A program made the translations under genes and the position numbers. The notes under the pieces were generated by a model, which was given only the letters and a program-made list of their open reading frames with translations, searched no databases and had not been told where the DNA came from. Positions 31,248 to 39,037 of a DNA stretch of 39,037 nucleotides are shown here, piece by piece (within the stretch, counting starts at the first letter, position 1; each line of letters starts with the position of its first letter). Source of the DNA: Marinobacter manganoxydans MnI7-9 (lineage in GTDB: Bacteria > Pseudomonadota > Gammaproteobacteria > Pseudomonadales > Oleiphilaceae); NCBI RefSeq assembly GCF_000235625.1, contig NZ_AGTR01000088.1, positions 1 to 39,037 on the forward strand, read 5' to 3'.

Positions 31248-32241
31248 ACCCGTTTTTGGCCAGCCAGTCGTCAGTGGTTTCCCGCCAGCTGTGGGTCAGG
31301 TTGTGAAGATTCAGTTTACGCCGCTCCCGGAACAGTTGCCGTATATCGGCCAGGTCGTCGGGATTGTTGGCCAGTTGCTCCAGAACGACCCAGTCGTTCC
31401 AAACGGTTGAGAAATGCCAGCCGGGATTGTCGATGTCGCAATCCGGCAACCGGTAATGCAGGGTTGGCCTGCTTTTTATCCGGGGATCCTGAACATGGCG
31501 TTCCAGCCGTTCCTTGTCCAGGTGGGCAAACAGTGGAAGCAGGTCAAGCGCGCGATTGCGGGTAGGATTGAACTCCAGGTAATCCTCCATGAGCTCCCCG
31601 AGGTTTGGATGATAGTTATCCTCCATCAGGAGCTCTGTGTAGCGGCCGTGCCAGGGTTCGATGTAGGTGGTGAATTTGCGGCTGACGTCCAGTTGATGCC
31701 GGTACTTGAGCCATTCATACAGGGCCGCGAACGCTTGGAAATAACGAACCAGGGTCTCCGGGCTGAGGTCGGGCAACTCAGGATTAAGCTGCAGGCCAAA
31801 CGCAAAATAGATGGCGTCCCGGCTGCCCAGTGCCCCGGCGTTTCGGAGTTTGTCGACGAGCGTTTCAATCACCTCGACGCTGGAAAACTTCAGAGGTGGG
31901 CTTATGATCTCGAGGGGTACCACGCGTTCGGCCGCGGCGTCGATCACATCCATCGCCTGTCCACCGAGTTCACGAATGGACTCGGGGAGGCGCTCATCCG
32001 CCAGATCAAGATCCTTGATCGGATCGGAATCAAGCTCAACCGTGAAGTCGCCAAGAGATGTCTGCAAGTTTGTCACATAGCGTGACTTGAGCTCAGGAGT
32101 GCCCTCCAGCATCTTCGCCGCCAATGTAACCAGCTCATCGTAGCCCAGACCAGACAGTTCGATCTCGACGCCAACCCGGCGTTCCTTCCCTTCGTTCGTC
32201 TCTAGGATGTCAGGCATCCTGCAGGCACTGACTTGAGTCAT
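31240..32241 (-). CDS. Amidoligase family protein (glutamine-synthetase-like fold)
   Basis: A 333-aa protein that I assign to the amidoligase_2 family of COOH-NH2 ligases. It opens with the ATP/metal-site motif RVGVEIELSGL (near residue 22). A conserved PLEIISPPL stretch lies near residue 113, and a Gln/Asn-containing F.FGLQLNPE segment near residue 150 matches the family position of metal and substrate ligands. Such enzymes are thought to form amide bonds between a carboxylate and an amino group in peptides or small molecules. The ATG at 32241 has AGGGAG upstream. It is the first gene of a probable three-gene unit with the amidotransferase-like protein (8-bp overlap) and perhaps the SIMPL protein, and is divergent from lexA. 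The substrate is unknown. Confidence 0.75.
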   Translation of the reverse strand: MTQVSACRMPDILETNEGKERRVGVEIELSGLGYDELVTLAAKMLEGTPELKSRYVTNLQTSLGDFTVELDSDPIKDLDLADERLPESIRELGGQAMDVIDAAAERVVPLEIISPPLKFSSVEVIETLVDKLRNAGALGSRDAIYFAFGLQLNPELPDLSPETLVRYFQAFAALYEWLKYRHQLDVSRKFTTYIEPWHGRYTELLMEDNYHPNLGELMEDYLEFNPTRNRALDLLPLFAHLDKERLERHVQDPRIKSRPTLHYRLPDCDIDNPGWHFSTVWNDWVVLEQLANNPDDLADIRQLFRERRKLNLHNLTHSWRETTDDWLAKNGYV

Positions 32242-32372
32242 GGTGCTCCCTGGTTCGTGAGGAATAGTGCCCTAACCATATCACACCGCTGTTGATCCTC
32301 ATTATTAAGCGGATGCAAGAAAATCAGGGAGCCGACTTTACACTGGATAAAACACTGTATATAGTCAGTTTA

Positions 32373-32388
32373 CTGTATAAAAAAACAG
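32373..32388. promoter_or_regulatory. LexA box (SOS operator)
   Basis: CTGTATAAAAAAACAG fits the CTGT-N8-ACAG consensus exactly. It lies 69 bp before the lexA start, consistent with autoregulation of lexA-sulA. A second CTGTATAT at 32355 lacks the matching right half. Confidence 0.85.
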
Positions 32389-32456
32389 GGCCACCGGAGC
32401 CACTCTTACGAGAGGCCGATGTTTGCAGCGGCCCGATCCCGATATAGCGGAGTAGC

Positions 32457-33068
32457 TTGATGAAGCTGACAGCAAGGCAGTCCCAGGTACTGGATATTAT
32501 TCGCCGATACGTCGACGAGACCGGCTATCCGCCAACCCGTGCTGAAATCGCGGCAGAACTGGGCTTCCGTTCGGCCAACGCCGCGGAAGAACATCTCCGG
32601 GCATTGGCAAGGAAAGGTGCCATCGAGATGGTGCCGGGAGCGAGCCGCGGCATCCGTCTGCCTGAGGCGGAAGAGGACCTGGGCCTCCCGGTCATTGGTC
32701 AGGTCGCTGCCGGTAGTCCGATCCTTGCTCAGGAGCACATCGAGGATCACTGCACACTGCAGCCAGAATTCTTTTCGCCGTCTGCAGATTATCTTCTGCG
32801 GGTCCGGGGCATGAGCATGAAAGACATCGGTATTCTCGATGGCGACCTGCTGGCAGTTCACAGTACCCAGGATGTTCACAACGGCCAGGTGGTTGTTGCC
32901 CGGGTTGGCGATGAGGTCACGGTAAAGCGTTTCCGCAAGGAAGGCTCGAAAGTCTACCTGATTGCCGAAAACGAAGAATTCGCACCGATCGAAGTGGACC
33001 TGACCGAACAGGAGCTGTTCATCGAGGGTCTGGGTGTTGGTGTTATCCGCCGCTCTGACCTGCACTGA
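32457..33068 (+). CDS. lexA: LexA repressor
   Basis: A 203-aa SOS repressor and self-cleaving protease. The N-terminal winged helix-turn-helix (residues 1-70) includes the recognition stretch [16 protein letters not shown]. The cleavage site is A85-G86 in QVAAGSP. The catalytic dyad is S120 (GMSMKD) and K157 (VTVKRF), each one residue later than in E. coli LexA. RecA filaments on single-stranded DNA stimulate self-cleavage and relieve repression. A canonical LexA box lies upstream. The sulA gene follows after 42 bp, an arrangement shared with pseudomonads, although the psrA gene found beside lexA in Pseudomonas is absent here. Confidence 0.97.
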   Translation: MMKLTARQSQVLDIIRRYVDETGYPPTRAEIAAELGFRSANAAEEHLRALARKGAIEMVPGASRGIRLPEAEEDLGLPVIGQVAAGSPILAQEHIEDHCTLQPEFFSPSADYLLRVRGMSMKDIGILDGDLLAVHSTQDVHNGQVVVARVGDEVTVKRFRKEGSKVYLIAENEEFAPIEVDLTEQELFIEGLGVGVIRRSDLH

Positions 33069-33110
33069 GCGGTTCGGATAGCCTCAGATAGTTTGAATAA
33101 CGGGTGAATT

Positions 33111-33602
33111 ATGGAACAAATGAGCTTTAATCAGAATCTGGCCTACAACCCCAATGCTCTGTCCTGTTCAGTGTCGGCAACCGCCGCCCGCGAGCGACGT
33201 TCCGTCATTCGCGCCCGACGCGCTCCGGAAACCACCGAACCCAAAGTCTGTGGCAATGTGACTGAGATCATTCTGCCGGAAGGCCAGGTAGAAAATTTCC
33301 AGCTGCTGTTGCCAATGCTAACCCAGCTGAATCAGGAGAAGCGCTGGCTGGCCTGGATCGACCCGCCCCAGGCGCTGGTCAGCAAGTGGCAAAAAATGCA
33401 CGGGATTGTCGCCGGCGAATTGCTGGTGCTGCGTTCAACACCGGACTATCCTGCCCAGGACCTGGCAGAGCGAGCCCTCAGTGCCGGCACCTGTCACGCG
33501 GTGGTCATGTGGACCCGTAAACTGGGGCGAACTGCCTTCGAATCCCTGCAAAGAGCCTCGGCCGAGGGCAATAGCCACGGCGTCGTTCTCAGGCAGCGTT
33601 AA
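33111..33602 (+). CDS. sulA: SOS cell-division inhibitor SulA
   Basis: A 163-aa protein that binds FtsZ and blocks Z-ring assembly during the SOS response. The first 50 residues are variable and basic. The conserved RecA-like core begins near residue 50 (V-T-E-I-I-L-P) and includes LLPMLTQLNQEKRWLAWIDPP, VSKWQ and the GTCHAVVMW stretch. Length matches Pseudomonas SulA (about 160 aa). No separate LexA box is seen in the 42-bp gap after lexA, so it is probably co-transcribed and SOS-controlled through the lexA operator. Confidence 0.93.
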   Translation: MEQMSFNQNLAYNPNALSCSVSATAARERRSVIRARRAPETTEPKVCGNVTEIILPEGQVENFQLLLPMLTQLNQEKRWLAWIDPPQALVSKWQKMHGIVAGELLVLRSTPDYPAQDLAERALSAGTCHAVVMWTRKLGRTAFESLQRASAEGNSHGVVLRQR

Positions 33603-33606
33603 CCGA

Positions 33607-33867
33607 TCAATGCAGAGTGTAGGAGGGCTGGGCGTCTGAGGCGTCCAGTTCGTCATCTTCCCAGTCGATATCGTGGGCAACATTGCCTACAGCCTCAATG
33701 CCAGCTGCAATCATTGCTTTGGCAACCGACATATCCCGATCTTCCATCATTTCCCGGGCTTCTTCCGAAAAAGAGATTTTTACCAGTGGCGCACTGTCAT
33801 CATCAATGCGGCGCAGGGCGTAATCGCCATTGGTCAATTGCACGATTTCAAAAAACGATGGTGACAT
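33607..33867 (-). CDS. Small conserved acidic protein
   Basis: An 86-aa soluble, acidic protein with no signal or membrane segment. An N-terminal beta-rich part (F.E.VQL..GDYALRR, then PLVKISFS) is followed by an amphipathic helix and an acidic tail (DWEDDELD). A gene of this size and type occupies the same place, opposite sulA, in Pseudomonas aeruginosa (the PA3009 locus, from memory). Function unknown. It converges on sulA with a 4-bp gap, and the DUF6586-like gene lies 51 bp upstream on the same strand, so the two may form a unit. Confidence 0.75.
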   Translation of the reverse strand: MSPSFFEIVQLTNGDYALRRIDDDSAPLVKISFSEEAREMMEDRDMSVAKAMIAAGIEAVGNVAHDIDWEDDELDASDAQPSYTLH

Positions 33868-33918
33868 TCAATAAACCTTCAAGTTAATACGATTTGAATA
33901 ACCGGAGCTGGGAGTGGC

Positions 33919-34431
33919 TTACCACTCGCTGTGCTGCTCTTCCAGATCGTCGGCAAAATGTTTGACGGCGGTCAGCGTTTTCATCAAAGCAGCCGACGAT
34001 CGATCCGGGCCGGAATCGGCCGATACCGCAATGATGTTTTCTTCGCTCACGGTTTTTTTGGTCGCCGGGGGTCTGCTTTGGGCGCGCTCGAGTTGCTCCA
34101 GATGGTTCCACCAACTCCCGGATCGCTGTTCCAGCTCCTTCAGGCGGCCAACTTCACTCGGTTCTGGCCCGATAAGAGCGACCAGCTCATCAAGGGTTGA
34201 AGGCTCCTCTGATTTTCTCTGGTATAGCCTCGCAACCATGACCAGCAACAGTTTTCGAGACCGCAGAAGCAGCTCGATCGCCCCCTGAATAGCGGCCTCC
34301 CGGCGCAGCGCCTGTTCCGCCTCGTTGGGACGTTGTTCCTGAGCCTCGTCTGTGGGCCGGTCGAGTGGCTGAAGCAGCGTGCGGGCGAGAAAGAGCTTTT
34401 GAGAAACCAGTGAGTGCCATTGCGAGGCCAT
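33919..34431 (-). CDS. DUF6586-like helical protein
   Basis: A 170-aa, mostly helical, soluble protein. The N-terminal part (WHSLVSQKLFLARTLL) and a central ELLLRSRKLLLVMVARLYQ helix look like a four-helix bundle. The tail (about residues 125-170) is low-complexity and charged, ending in a short acidic helix. It resembles the PA3010-type proteins (DUF6586) found next to lexA-sulA in pseudomonads; the family name is from memory and moderately secure. No function is known. The ATG at 34431 is preceded by a purine-rich stretch, including GGTATTCC on the minus strand. Confidence 0.7.
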   Translation of the reverse strand: MASQWHSLVSQKLFLARTLLQPLDRPTDEAQEQRPNEAEQALRREAAIQGAIELLLRSRKLLLVMVARLYQRKSEEPSTLDELVALIGPEPSEVGRLKELEQRSGSWWNHLEQLERAQSRPPATKKTVSEENIIAVSADSGPDRSSAALMKTLTAVKHFADDLEEQHSEW

Positions 34432-34559
34432 GGAATACCTTCAATCCCCCAGCGCGGGTATAACCCCGAAAATTAATTCGTCACTATATCATTTTCGCTA
34501 TCAAATTTCTTCCATTCTCTGTGCGGTGAGGTTTCACAATAAAACACAAACATTCACTT

Positions 34560-34573
34560 GAAACGACCGTTTG
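34560..34573. promoter_or_regulatory. PsrA-like operator upstream of the DUF1329 gene
   Basis: GAAACGACCGTTTG fits the Pseudomonas PsrA consensus (G/C)AAAC-N2-4-GTTT(G/C). PsrA is a TetR-family, fatty-acid-responsive regulator. The site lies about 80 bp before the DUF1329 start. The match is seen; the regulator is inferred. Confidence 0.5.
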
Positions 34574-34654
34574 AATTTGGCAAAAAGGCGCCCGGCTGTG
34601 CGAGTTCTGCTCGTGGCGGCTACCCAACAGCATGAATTTCTGGAGGTATAAGGG

Positions 34655-36013
34655 ATGCGAAGCCAACTGGTTGCAGGTGTCGCACTGGTTTTTCTCGGGT
34701 TTTCCGGACAGGCCCTGTCCAAGGTCACGGCCGCCGAGGCCGAGCGGCTGGGTGGTGAACTGACCCCGGTCGGAGCCGAAAAGGCGGGCAACCGCTCAGG
34801 CAGCATACCCGAATGGACCGGAGGTTTGGCCACGCCGCCGGACGGCTGGCGTGAGGGGCAAGTGGAAATTAACCCGTTTCCCGAAGATGAAGCTCTTTTC
34901 GTTATTACCTCCAACAACCTGGAGCTATACAGGGACAAGCTTTCAGACGGTCACATTGCCATGCTGGAGAAGTATGGGCCCGACTTCTTCATGCCGGTTT
35001 ACCAGACCCGACGGACTGCTGCGTTTCCCGAGCACGTCTACGACAAATTTCGTGAGAACGCGCTGACAGCGCAGTTGCTGGACAACGGTAACGGCGTTCG
35101 CGACACCATCATGACCAGTCCCTTCCCGATTCCAAAAAATGGTCTGGAGGTTATCTGGAACCATATCCTGCGCTATCGGGGCGAAGAAATTTCCCTGCGT
35201 AGTGCCTCTGCAACGCCCCAGAGGGATGGCTCCTACAACCCGGTGGTCAATGATTACGACTACTTCTTCGCATACAGCCAGAGGGGTGCGGAGCTGGCGG
35301 AAATCGATAACAAGATTTTTTACCTGAAGACGGACACTGTCTCGCCGTCGTCACTGGCCGGCACCATCACGCTGGTGCATGAAACGCTTGACCAGGTGCG
35401 GTCGCCGCGTCTTGCGTGGCGGTATGATTCCGGTTCCCGTCGTCTTCGTCGGTCGCCCAACCTGGCCTACGAAACCGACCTGCCGAATTCATCCTCGCTG
35501 CGGTCCGTCGACCAGAAAGACATGTACAACGGTGCGCCTAACCAATACGACTGGGAGCTGAAAGGCAAGCGCGAGCTGTTCGTGCCCTACAATGCCTACA
35601 AGCTTCACGGGCCAGAAATCGAAGCCGACGATGTGATTCGTCCGGGCCATATCAATCAGCAGCTTACCCGCTACGAACTGCATCGGGTTTGGGTCGTCGA
35701 AGCGAAACGCCGTACCGGTATCAGCCACATTTATGATCGCCGCGTGTTTTACGTGGATGAAGACAGCTGGCAGATCCTCGCGTCCGAGGAATACGATGCA
35801 GAGGGGAATCTGTGGCGTGTGTCGGAAGCTCACAACATCAGCTATTACAGTGAGCCGGTATTCTGGACTACCATGGAAATGACTTACGACCTGAAGGCGG
35901 AGCGTTATTACGTTGATGGGCTGGATAATGGATTCCCGGCGTACGATTTCGCCCCGGGGTTCCGTGGCAACGAATTTACTGCCTCCGCCGCCCGTCGTGC
36001 CGCTCGCCGCTGA
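34655..36013 (+). CDS. DUF1329 exported protein
   Basis: A 452-aa secreted protein with a signal peptide ending near residue 22 (Q-A-L-S|K). The DUF1329 family signature is clear: T..EAERLG..LTPVGAEKAGN after the signal, IPEWTGG, a PF.GENP-like NPFPEDE, the FPIP..G.E..WNH segment, and DRRV.Y.DEDSW near the C-terminus. The fold resembles LolB/outer-membrane lipoprotein-sorting proteins. In pseudomonads such proteins usually pair with DUF1302 outer-membrane proteins and respond to lipid growth, but no DUF1302 gene is adjacent here. GGAGG lies 8 nt before the ATG. A FliT-like gene begins 17 bp after the stop. Confidence 0.92.
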   Translation: MRSQLVAGVALVFLGFSGQALSKVTAAEAERLGGELTPVGAEKAGNRSGSIPEWTGGLATPPDGWREGQVEINPFPEDEALFVITSNNLELYRDKLSDGHIAMLEKYGPDFFMPVYQTRRTAAFPEHVYDKFRENALTAQLLDNGNGVRDTIMTSPFPIPKNGLEVIWNHILRYRGEEISLRSASATPQRDGSYNPVVNDYDYFFAYSQRGAELAEIDNKIFYLKTDTVSPSSLAGTITLVHETLDQVRSPRLAWRYDSGSRRLRRSPNLAYETDLPNSSSLRSVDQKDMYNGAPNQYDWELKGKRELFVPYNAYKLHGPEIEADDVIRPGHINQQLTRYELHRVWVVEAKRRTGISHIYDRRVFYVDEDSWQILASEEYDAEGNLWRVSEAHNISYYSEPVFWTTMEMTYDLKAERYYVDGLDNGFPAYDFAPGFRGNEFTASAARRAARR

Positions 36014-36030
36014 TTTCCAAGGAGACTGAC

Positions 36031-36360
36031 ATGGCAGACCCGCAAGCTCACCTGGACCACCTGGATAGACTGATGGGGGATCTCGGTCGCGCCCTGGCCG
36101 AAAAGGACTGGGACGCGATGGCGGGGCTGAACGAGCAGGTGAAGCCGGCAGTCGAGCCGCTGATGGCTGCCCTGGAAGCGGGAGAGGTTGATGCGGAGCC
36201 GGTGAGGCTCCGCTTGCAGGAACTACAGCAGTTTATTGACGCCGCCGATGAATCGGCCCGAATGGCCCGCAAGGAGGCGGAAGATGGGCTGAAGGGTGTA
36301 AACAGGAACCGGAGTGCGGCGAAGGCCTACCAGAACGTTTCTTCGAATCGACCAAAATAG
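36031..36360 (+). CDS. fliT: FliT-like flagellar chaperone
   Basis: A 109-aa all-helical protein. The N-terminal ALAEKDWDAMAGLNE pattern and the C-terminal basic, Tyr-ending helix (RSAAKAYQ) match FliT-type chaperones, which bind the filament cap protein FliD. In pseudomonads a FliT/FleP-type gene lies between fliS and fleQ. Here it is directly upstream of fleQ, but fliD and fliS are not in the window. AAGGAGA precedes the ATG, so it may be read through from the DUF1329 gene. Sequence similarity in this family is low, so position carries much of the weight. Confidence 0.7.
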   Translation: MADPQAHLDHLDRLMGDLGRALAEKDWDAMAGLNEQVKPAVEPLMAALEAGEVDAEPVRLRLQELQQFIDAADESARMARKEAEDGLKGVNRNRSAAKAYQNVSSNRPK

Positions 36361-36370
36361 CGTCATAAAA

Positions 36371-36399
36371 TTGACTCTGGGGTTCTTACAGTCTTAAAT
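36371..36399 (+). promoter_or_regulatory. Sigma-70-type promoter of fleQ
   Basis: TTGACT (36371-36376) and TTAAAT (36394-36399) are spaced by 17 bp, ending 31 bp before the fleQ start. This matches the known sigma-70 control of fleQ in Pseudomonas. Confidence 0.6.
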
Positions 36400-36430
36400 A
36401 CCGCACAAATCCCCCAAGAGATTCGGTTGA

Positions 36431-37882
36431 ATGTCTAAAAATAACAAAGTGCTGGTGCTGAGCGAGGATGATTCAAGATTGCGGGACATAGTCACCATTC
36501 TTGAGTTCATTGGCGAGGAGCAGGTCCTTGCCGGCGATGAAGCCAGGGCACTTTTGAGCAGTGGTGATGAGGAAAGCCTTTCAGATATCGCAGTCGCGGT
36601 GGTGAATGGCGAGGAGGCAGGAGCCACCGAGGCGATCACCGCTGTGTGTGATGCCGTTCAGGGCGTACCGTTTCTGGTTGTTGGTCACCCTGAACTCAAG
36701 GGACTGTCCGATGAGATCAGCGGTCGCATCATTGCTCGCATGGAATGGCCGCTCAATTACACCAAGTTCGTTGATTCGCTCTACCGGGCCCAGATCTATC
36801 GGGATCAGTTCACCCGCTCCCGGGAGCGTGGCCAGCAGCGCGGTTTGCAGCTCTTCCGGAGCCTTGTGGGAACCAGCCGAAAAGTCCAGCAGGTACGCCA
36901 GCTGATGGAGCAGGTGGCGGATAAGGACGTCAGCGTTCTCATTACCGGTGAGTCCGGTACCGGCAAGGAGGTGGTCGCCCGCAACCTGCATTACCATTCT
37001 TCCCGTCGTGATAAACCATTTGTTCCGGTGAACTGTGGTGCCATTCCGGCGGAGCTGCTGGAAAGCGAGCTGTTCGGCCATGAAAAAGGGGCCTTTACCG
37101 GAGCCATCACGGCCCGGGTAGGGCGCTTCGAGATGGCCGAGGGGGGCACTCTGTTTCTCGATGAGATCGGAGACATGCCGCTCAACATGCAGGTCAAGAT
37201 TCTCCGGGTTCTGCAGGAGCGTACCTTCGAGCGGGTGGGCAGCAATCGGACCCAGTCGGCCGATGTGCGGGTAATCGCCGCCACTCACAAGCATCTGGAA
37301 GACATGATCGAGTCCGGGGATTTCCGGGAAGATCTCTATTATCGCCTGAATGTGTTCCCCATCGAAATGCCGGCCCTTCGCGAGCGAGTGGAAGATATTC
37401 CCTTGCTGATCAACGAGCTTATTTCCCGGATGGAGAAGGAGAAGCGTGGCTCGCTGCGGATGAACTCCGCGGCCATCATGAGTCTGTGCAGGCACGACTG
37501 GCCCGGTAACGTGCGTGAACTGGCGAATCTTGTCGAACGCCTGTCGATCATGCATCCCTATGGTGTAATCGGCGTGCAGGAGCTGCCCAAGAAGTTCCGC
37601 TACGTTGACGACTATGATGAGAATCGCCCGGTGGAGGACACGGGTATGCCTTCCGGTATTCCTGGCCTGGTGGGCCTGGATGCCCCGGCATTGCTGCCGG
37701 TGAACGGTATCGACCTGAAGGATTACCTCTCCAACCTCGAGAAACAGCTGATCCAGCAGGCGCTCGACGAGGCCGGCGGCGTTGTGGCCAGGGCTGCCGA
37801 GAAGCTGCGGATCCGACGCACTACTCTGGTAGAGAAGGTTCGAAAGTACGGGCTGCGGGAAGAGGAATCTGAGGAGTCCTGA
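36431..37882 (+). CDS. fleQ: Flagellar master regulator FleQ (sigma-54 enhancer-binding protein)
   Basis: A 483-aa AAA+ activator that controls flagellar genes with RpoN and, in pseudomonads, senses cyclic-di-GMP. The N-terminal receiver-like domain (1-125) lacks the usual phosphoacceptor region, as in FleQ. The central domain starts near residue 145 with Walker A GESGTGKE (173-180), the sigma-54 contact loop GAFTGA (220-225), and Walker [12 protein letters not shown] near residue 240. The C-terminal Fis-type helix-turn-helix (about 440-480) includes [20 protein letters not shown]. Length is normal (about 490 aa in Pseudomonas). It is followed by fleS behind an RpoN promoter, matching the class I to class II hierarchy. 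Confidence 0.96.
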   Translation: MSKNNKVLVLSEDDSRLRDIVTILEFIGEEQVLAGDEARALLSSGDEESLSDIAVAVVNGEEAGATEAITAVCDAVQGVPFLVVGHPELKGLSDEISGRIIARMEWPLNYTKFVDSLYRAQIYRDQFTRSRERGQQRGLQLFRSLVGTSRKVQQVRQLMEQVADKDVSVLITGESGTGKEVVARNLHYHSSRRDKPFVPVNCGAIPAELLESELFGHEKGAFTGAITARVGRFEMAEGGTLFLDEIGDMPLNMQVKILRVLQERTFERVGSNRTQSADVRVIAATHKHLEDMIESGDFREDLYYRLNVFPIEMPALRERVEDIPLLINELISRMEKEKRGSLRMNSAAIMSLCRHDWPGNVRELANLVERLSIMHPYGVIGVQELPKKFRYVDDYDENRPVEDTGMPSGIPGLVGLDAPALLPVNGIDLKDYLSNLEKQLIQQALDEAGGVVARAAEKLRIRRTTLVEKVRKYGLREEESEES

Positions 37883-37912
37883 GCAGGATCGCCCGGAATT
37901 TAGAGCTCCCTG

Positions 37913-37948
37913 AACGGCGTCAAAGGTTCGTAACCTGAGGCGCCGTTT
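37913..37948 (+). terminator. Hairpin after fleQ
   Basis: An outer stem AACGGCG/CGCCGTT (37913-37919 and 37941-37947) encloses an inner stem AGGTT/AACCT. It is followed by TTTCCGTTT. The T-run is interrupted, so this is a probable but not strong intrinsic terminator. Confidence 0.6.
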
Positions 37949-38028
37949 CCGTTTCTGACCGACGTAAAATTGTCATTCTACTCTTTCAAGAATCTCCTTG
38001 CCTTTGAAATATATAGAAAAAATCAAGT

Positions 38029-38044
38029 TGGCACGTTGCTGGCT
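38029..38044 (+). promoter_or_regulatory. RpoN (sigma-54) promoter of fleS
   Basis: TGGCACGTTGCTGGCT keeps the essential GG-N10-GC of a -24/-12 promoter (GG at 38030-38031, GC at 38042-38043), with a perfect TGGCAC -24 box and a 4-of-5 match at -12. It lies 69 bp before fleS, directly after the gene for the cognate activator FleQ. Confidence 0.8.
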
Positions 38045-38112
38045 TACAAACCTGCAAACGAAGTATCCGAACTATGAGGTCCGAACCGACGGGCCGATCG
38101 GGGAGTCAGGTT

Positions 38113-39037
38113 ATGAGTCAGGCACAATTTGTTCTTCAGTCCGGCGCGGGCGGCACAAAGACCAACGCTGCGGCGGACGTCAATGACAAGGTTACCGCCC
38201 TGTTTCCGGAACAGGACGATGAGGCGGTGGATACCGCCCTGGAATTGTTCAACCGGATGTCGCGGCAGATCACTGACTCCTACCGGACCCTCGAATCCCG
38301 GGTCAACCAGCTTTCCGGCGAGCTGAACCAGGAATCGCTCCAGCGTCAGCAGGAGCTTGAAGAAAAAGAGCAGCTGGCAGATCGTCTGTCCACCTTGCTG
38401 AACGCACTGCCTGCCGGCGTTGTCGTTCTGGATAGCCAGGGCGTGGTAACGCAGACCAACCCGGCAGCTATTGCGCTTCTGGGGGAGCCCCTTGACGGTG
38501 CCCGCTGGGTTGATGTCATCCATCGCTGCTTTGCGCCCCGGCGGGACGATGGCCACGAAGTATCTCTGAAGGATGGTCGCAGGGTCAGCATCGAGATCCG
38601 GACCATGGAAAACCAGCCCGGCCAGTTAATCCTGCTGACAGACCTAACCGAAACCCGGTACCTTCAGGCGCAGCTGGCTCACGCCCAGCGTCTGTCTGCC
38701 ATGGGCAAGATGGTTGCGTCTCTCGCTCACCAGATCCGTACCCCGCTGTCCGCGGCCATTCTTTACGGTGGCCATCTGAGCCAGGAGGATCTGGACGAAG
38801 AAATGCGTCAGCGCTGTGCTTCCCGCCTGATGTCGCGCCTGACCCACCTGGAACAGCAGGTGCGGGATATGCTCATTTTCGCCCGGGGCGAAACCCGGCT
38901 GGCCGAGGAGTTATCTGCCGACAAACTGGTCTCTGCACTGGCATCGGCAGTCGAGGGGCTGAAGCCGGCTCCGGGCGCGACAGTGAATCTCGAGAACAAA
39001 ATCTCCAGCGACTGCCGGCTGATGTGTAATCGGGATG
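38113..39037 (+). CDS. fleS: Flagellar sensor kinase FleS, N-terminal part (runs off the window)
   Basis: The first 308 codons of a cytoplasmic histidine kinase; the frame is still open at the right edge. A coiled-coil region lies at about residues 50-95. A PAS domain follows at about 97-175 (LNALPAGVVVLDSQGVV and on). The dimerisation/phosphoacceptor helix contains LAHQIRTPLSAA with H206. The ATP-binding domain would begin near residue 300 and is cut off. FleS lacks membrane segments, as in Pseudomonas. It should phosphorylate FleR, whose gene would be expected next. The ATG at 38113 is chosen because the frame and PAS alignment fit and a GGAGTCAGG lies just upstream. Confidence 0.92.
   Translation, partial: MSQAQFVLQSGAGGTKTNAAADVNDKVTALFPEQDDEAVDTALELFNRMSRQITDSYRTLESRVNQLSGELNQESLQRQQELEEKEQLADRLSTLLNALPAGVVVLDSQGVVTQTNPAAIALLGEPLDGARWVDVIHRCFAPRRDDGHEVSLKDGRRVSIEIRTMENQPGQLILLTDLTETRYLQAQLAHAQRLSAMGKMVASLAHQIRTPLSAAILYGGHLSQEDLDEEMRQRCASRLMSRLTHLEQQVRDMLIFARGETRLAEELSADKLVSALASAVEGLKPAPGATVNLENKISSDCRLMCNRD

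Noticed and set aside
32355-32370. Possible second LexA box (CTGTATATAGTCAGTT)
   Set aside because: The right half is AGTT instead of ACAG, so it fails the consensus. Only the box at 32373-32388 is supported.
37998-38186. 62-aa plus-strand frame before fleS
   Set aside because: It covers the RpoN promoter and overlaps the fleS start in another frame. No ribosome-binding site or family resemblance.

Overview
The window looks like a Marinobacter-type gammaproteobacterial chromosome. This is inferred from gene order and family content, not from a database search. The markers are a lexA-sulA pair, tamA-tamB, and a fliT-like/fleQ/fleS flagellar regulatory cluster with a sigma-54 promoter ahead of fleS. 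The backbone is interrupted by two accessory blocks.

Block 1 (1 to about 6538) is the end of an integrated element. It holds an unrecognised 287-aa gene and, convergent to it, a giant 1821-aa protein. That protein contains two separate tyrosine-recombinase catalytic domains in one chain. About 120 bp beyond its start codon lies a 23-nt tRNA 3' end (T-loop to CCA) followed by a strong intrinsic terminator. This is the expected right-hand attachment scar of a tRNA-targeting element whose other end lies left of the window.

Block 2 (about 6600-21100, visibly higher GC) is a one-directional, tightly overlapping array headed by an FNR/Anr-like site. In order it holds a His-rich mini-membrane protein, a small membrane protein, an FAD/Fe-S glutamate-synthase-like oxidoreductase, pyruvate:ferredoxin oxidoreductase (nifJ), a dihydroorotate-dehydrogenase-like protein, a P1B metal ATPase with an unusual CPD motif, nhaA with a frameshift, an alpha-glucan phosphorylase, a DUF998 membrane protein and the C-terminal remnant of a phosphoketolase. 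Together they suggest a low-oxygen module that mobilises glycogen, makes acetyl-CoA and reduced ferredoxin (formerly also acetyl-phosphate), and handles metal and sodium/proton stress. The nhaA frameshift and phosphoketolase truncation suggest partial decay.

From about 21165 onward the content looks like chromosomal backbone: a cyclopropane-fatty-acid-synthase-family methyltransferase, a decayed amidase, a voltage-sensor-like membrane protein, TamA-TamB (outer-membrane/envelope lipid and protein transport), a SIMPL-domain periplasmic protein, and an amidoligase plus class-I glutamine-amidotransferase-like pair. Then come lexA-sulA with a clear LexA box, two small conserved proteins, a DUF1329 exported protein behind a PsrA-like site, a FliT-like chaperone, fleQ, and the first 308 codons of fleS running off the right edge.
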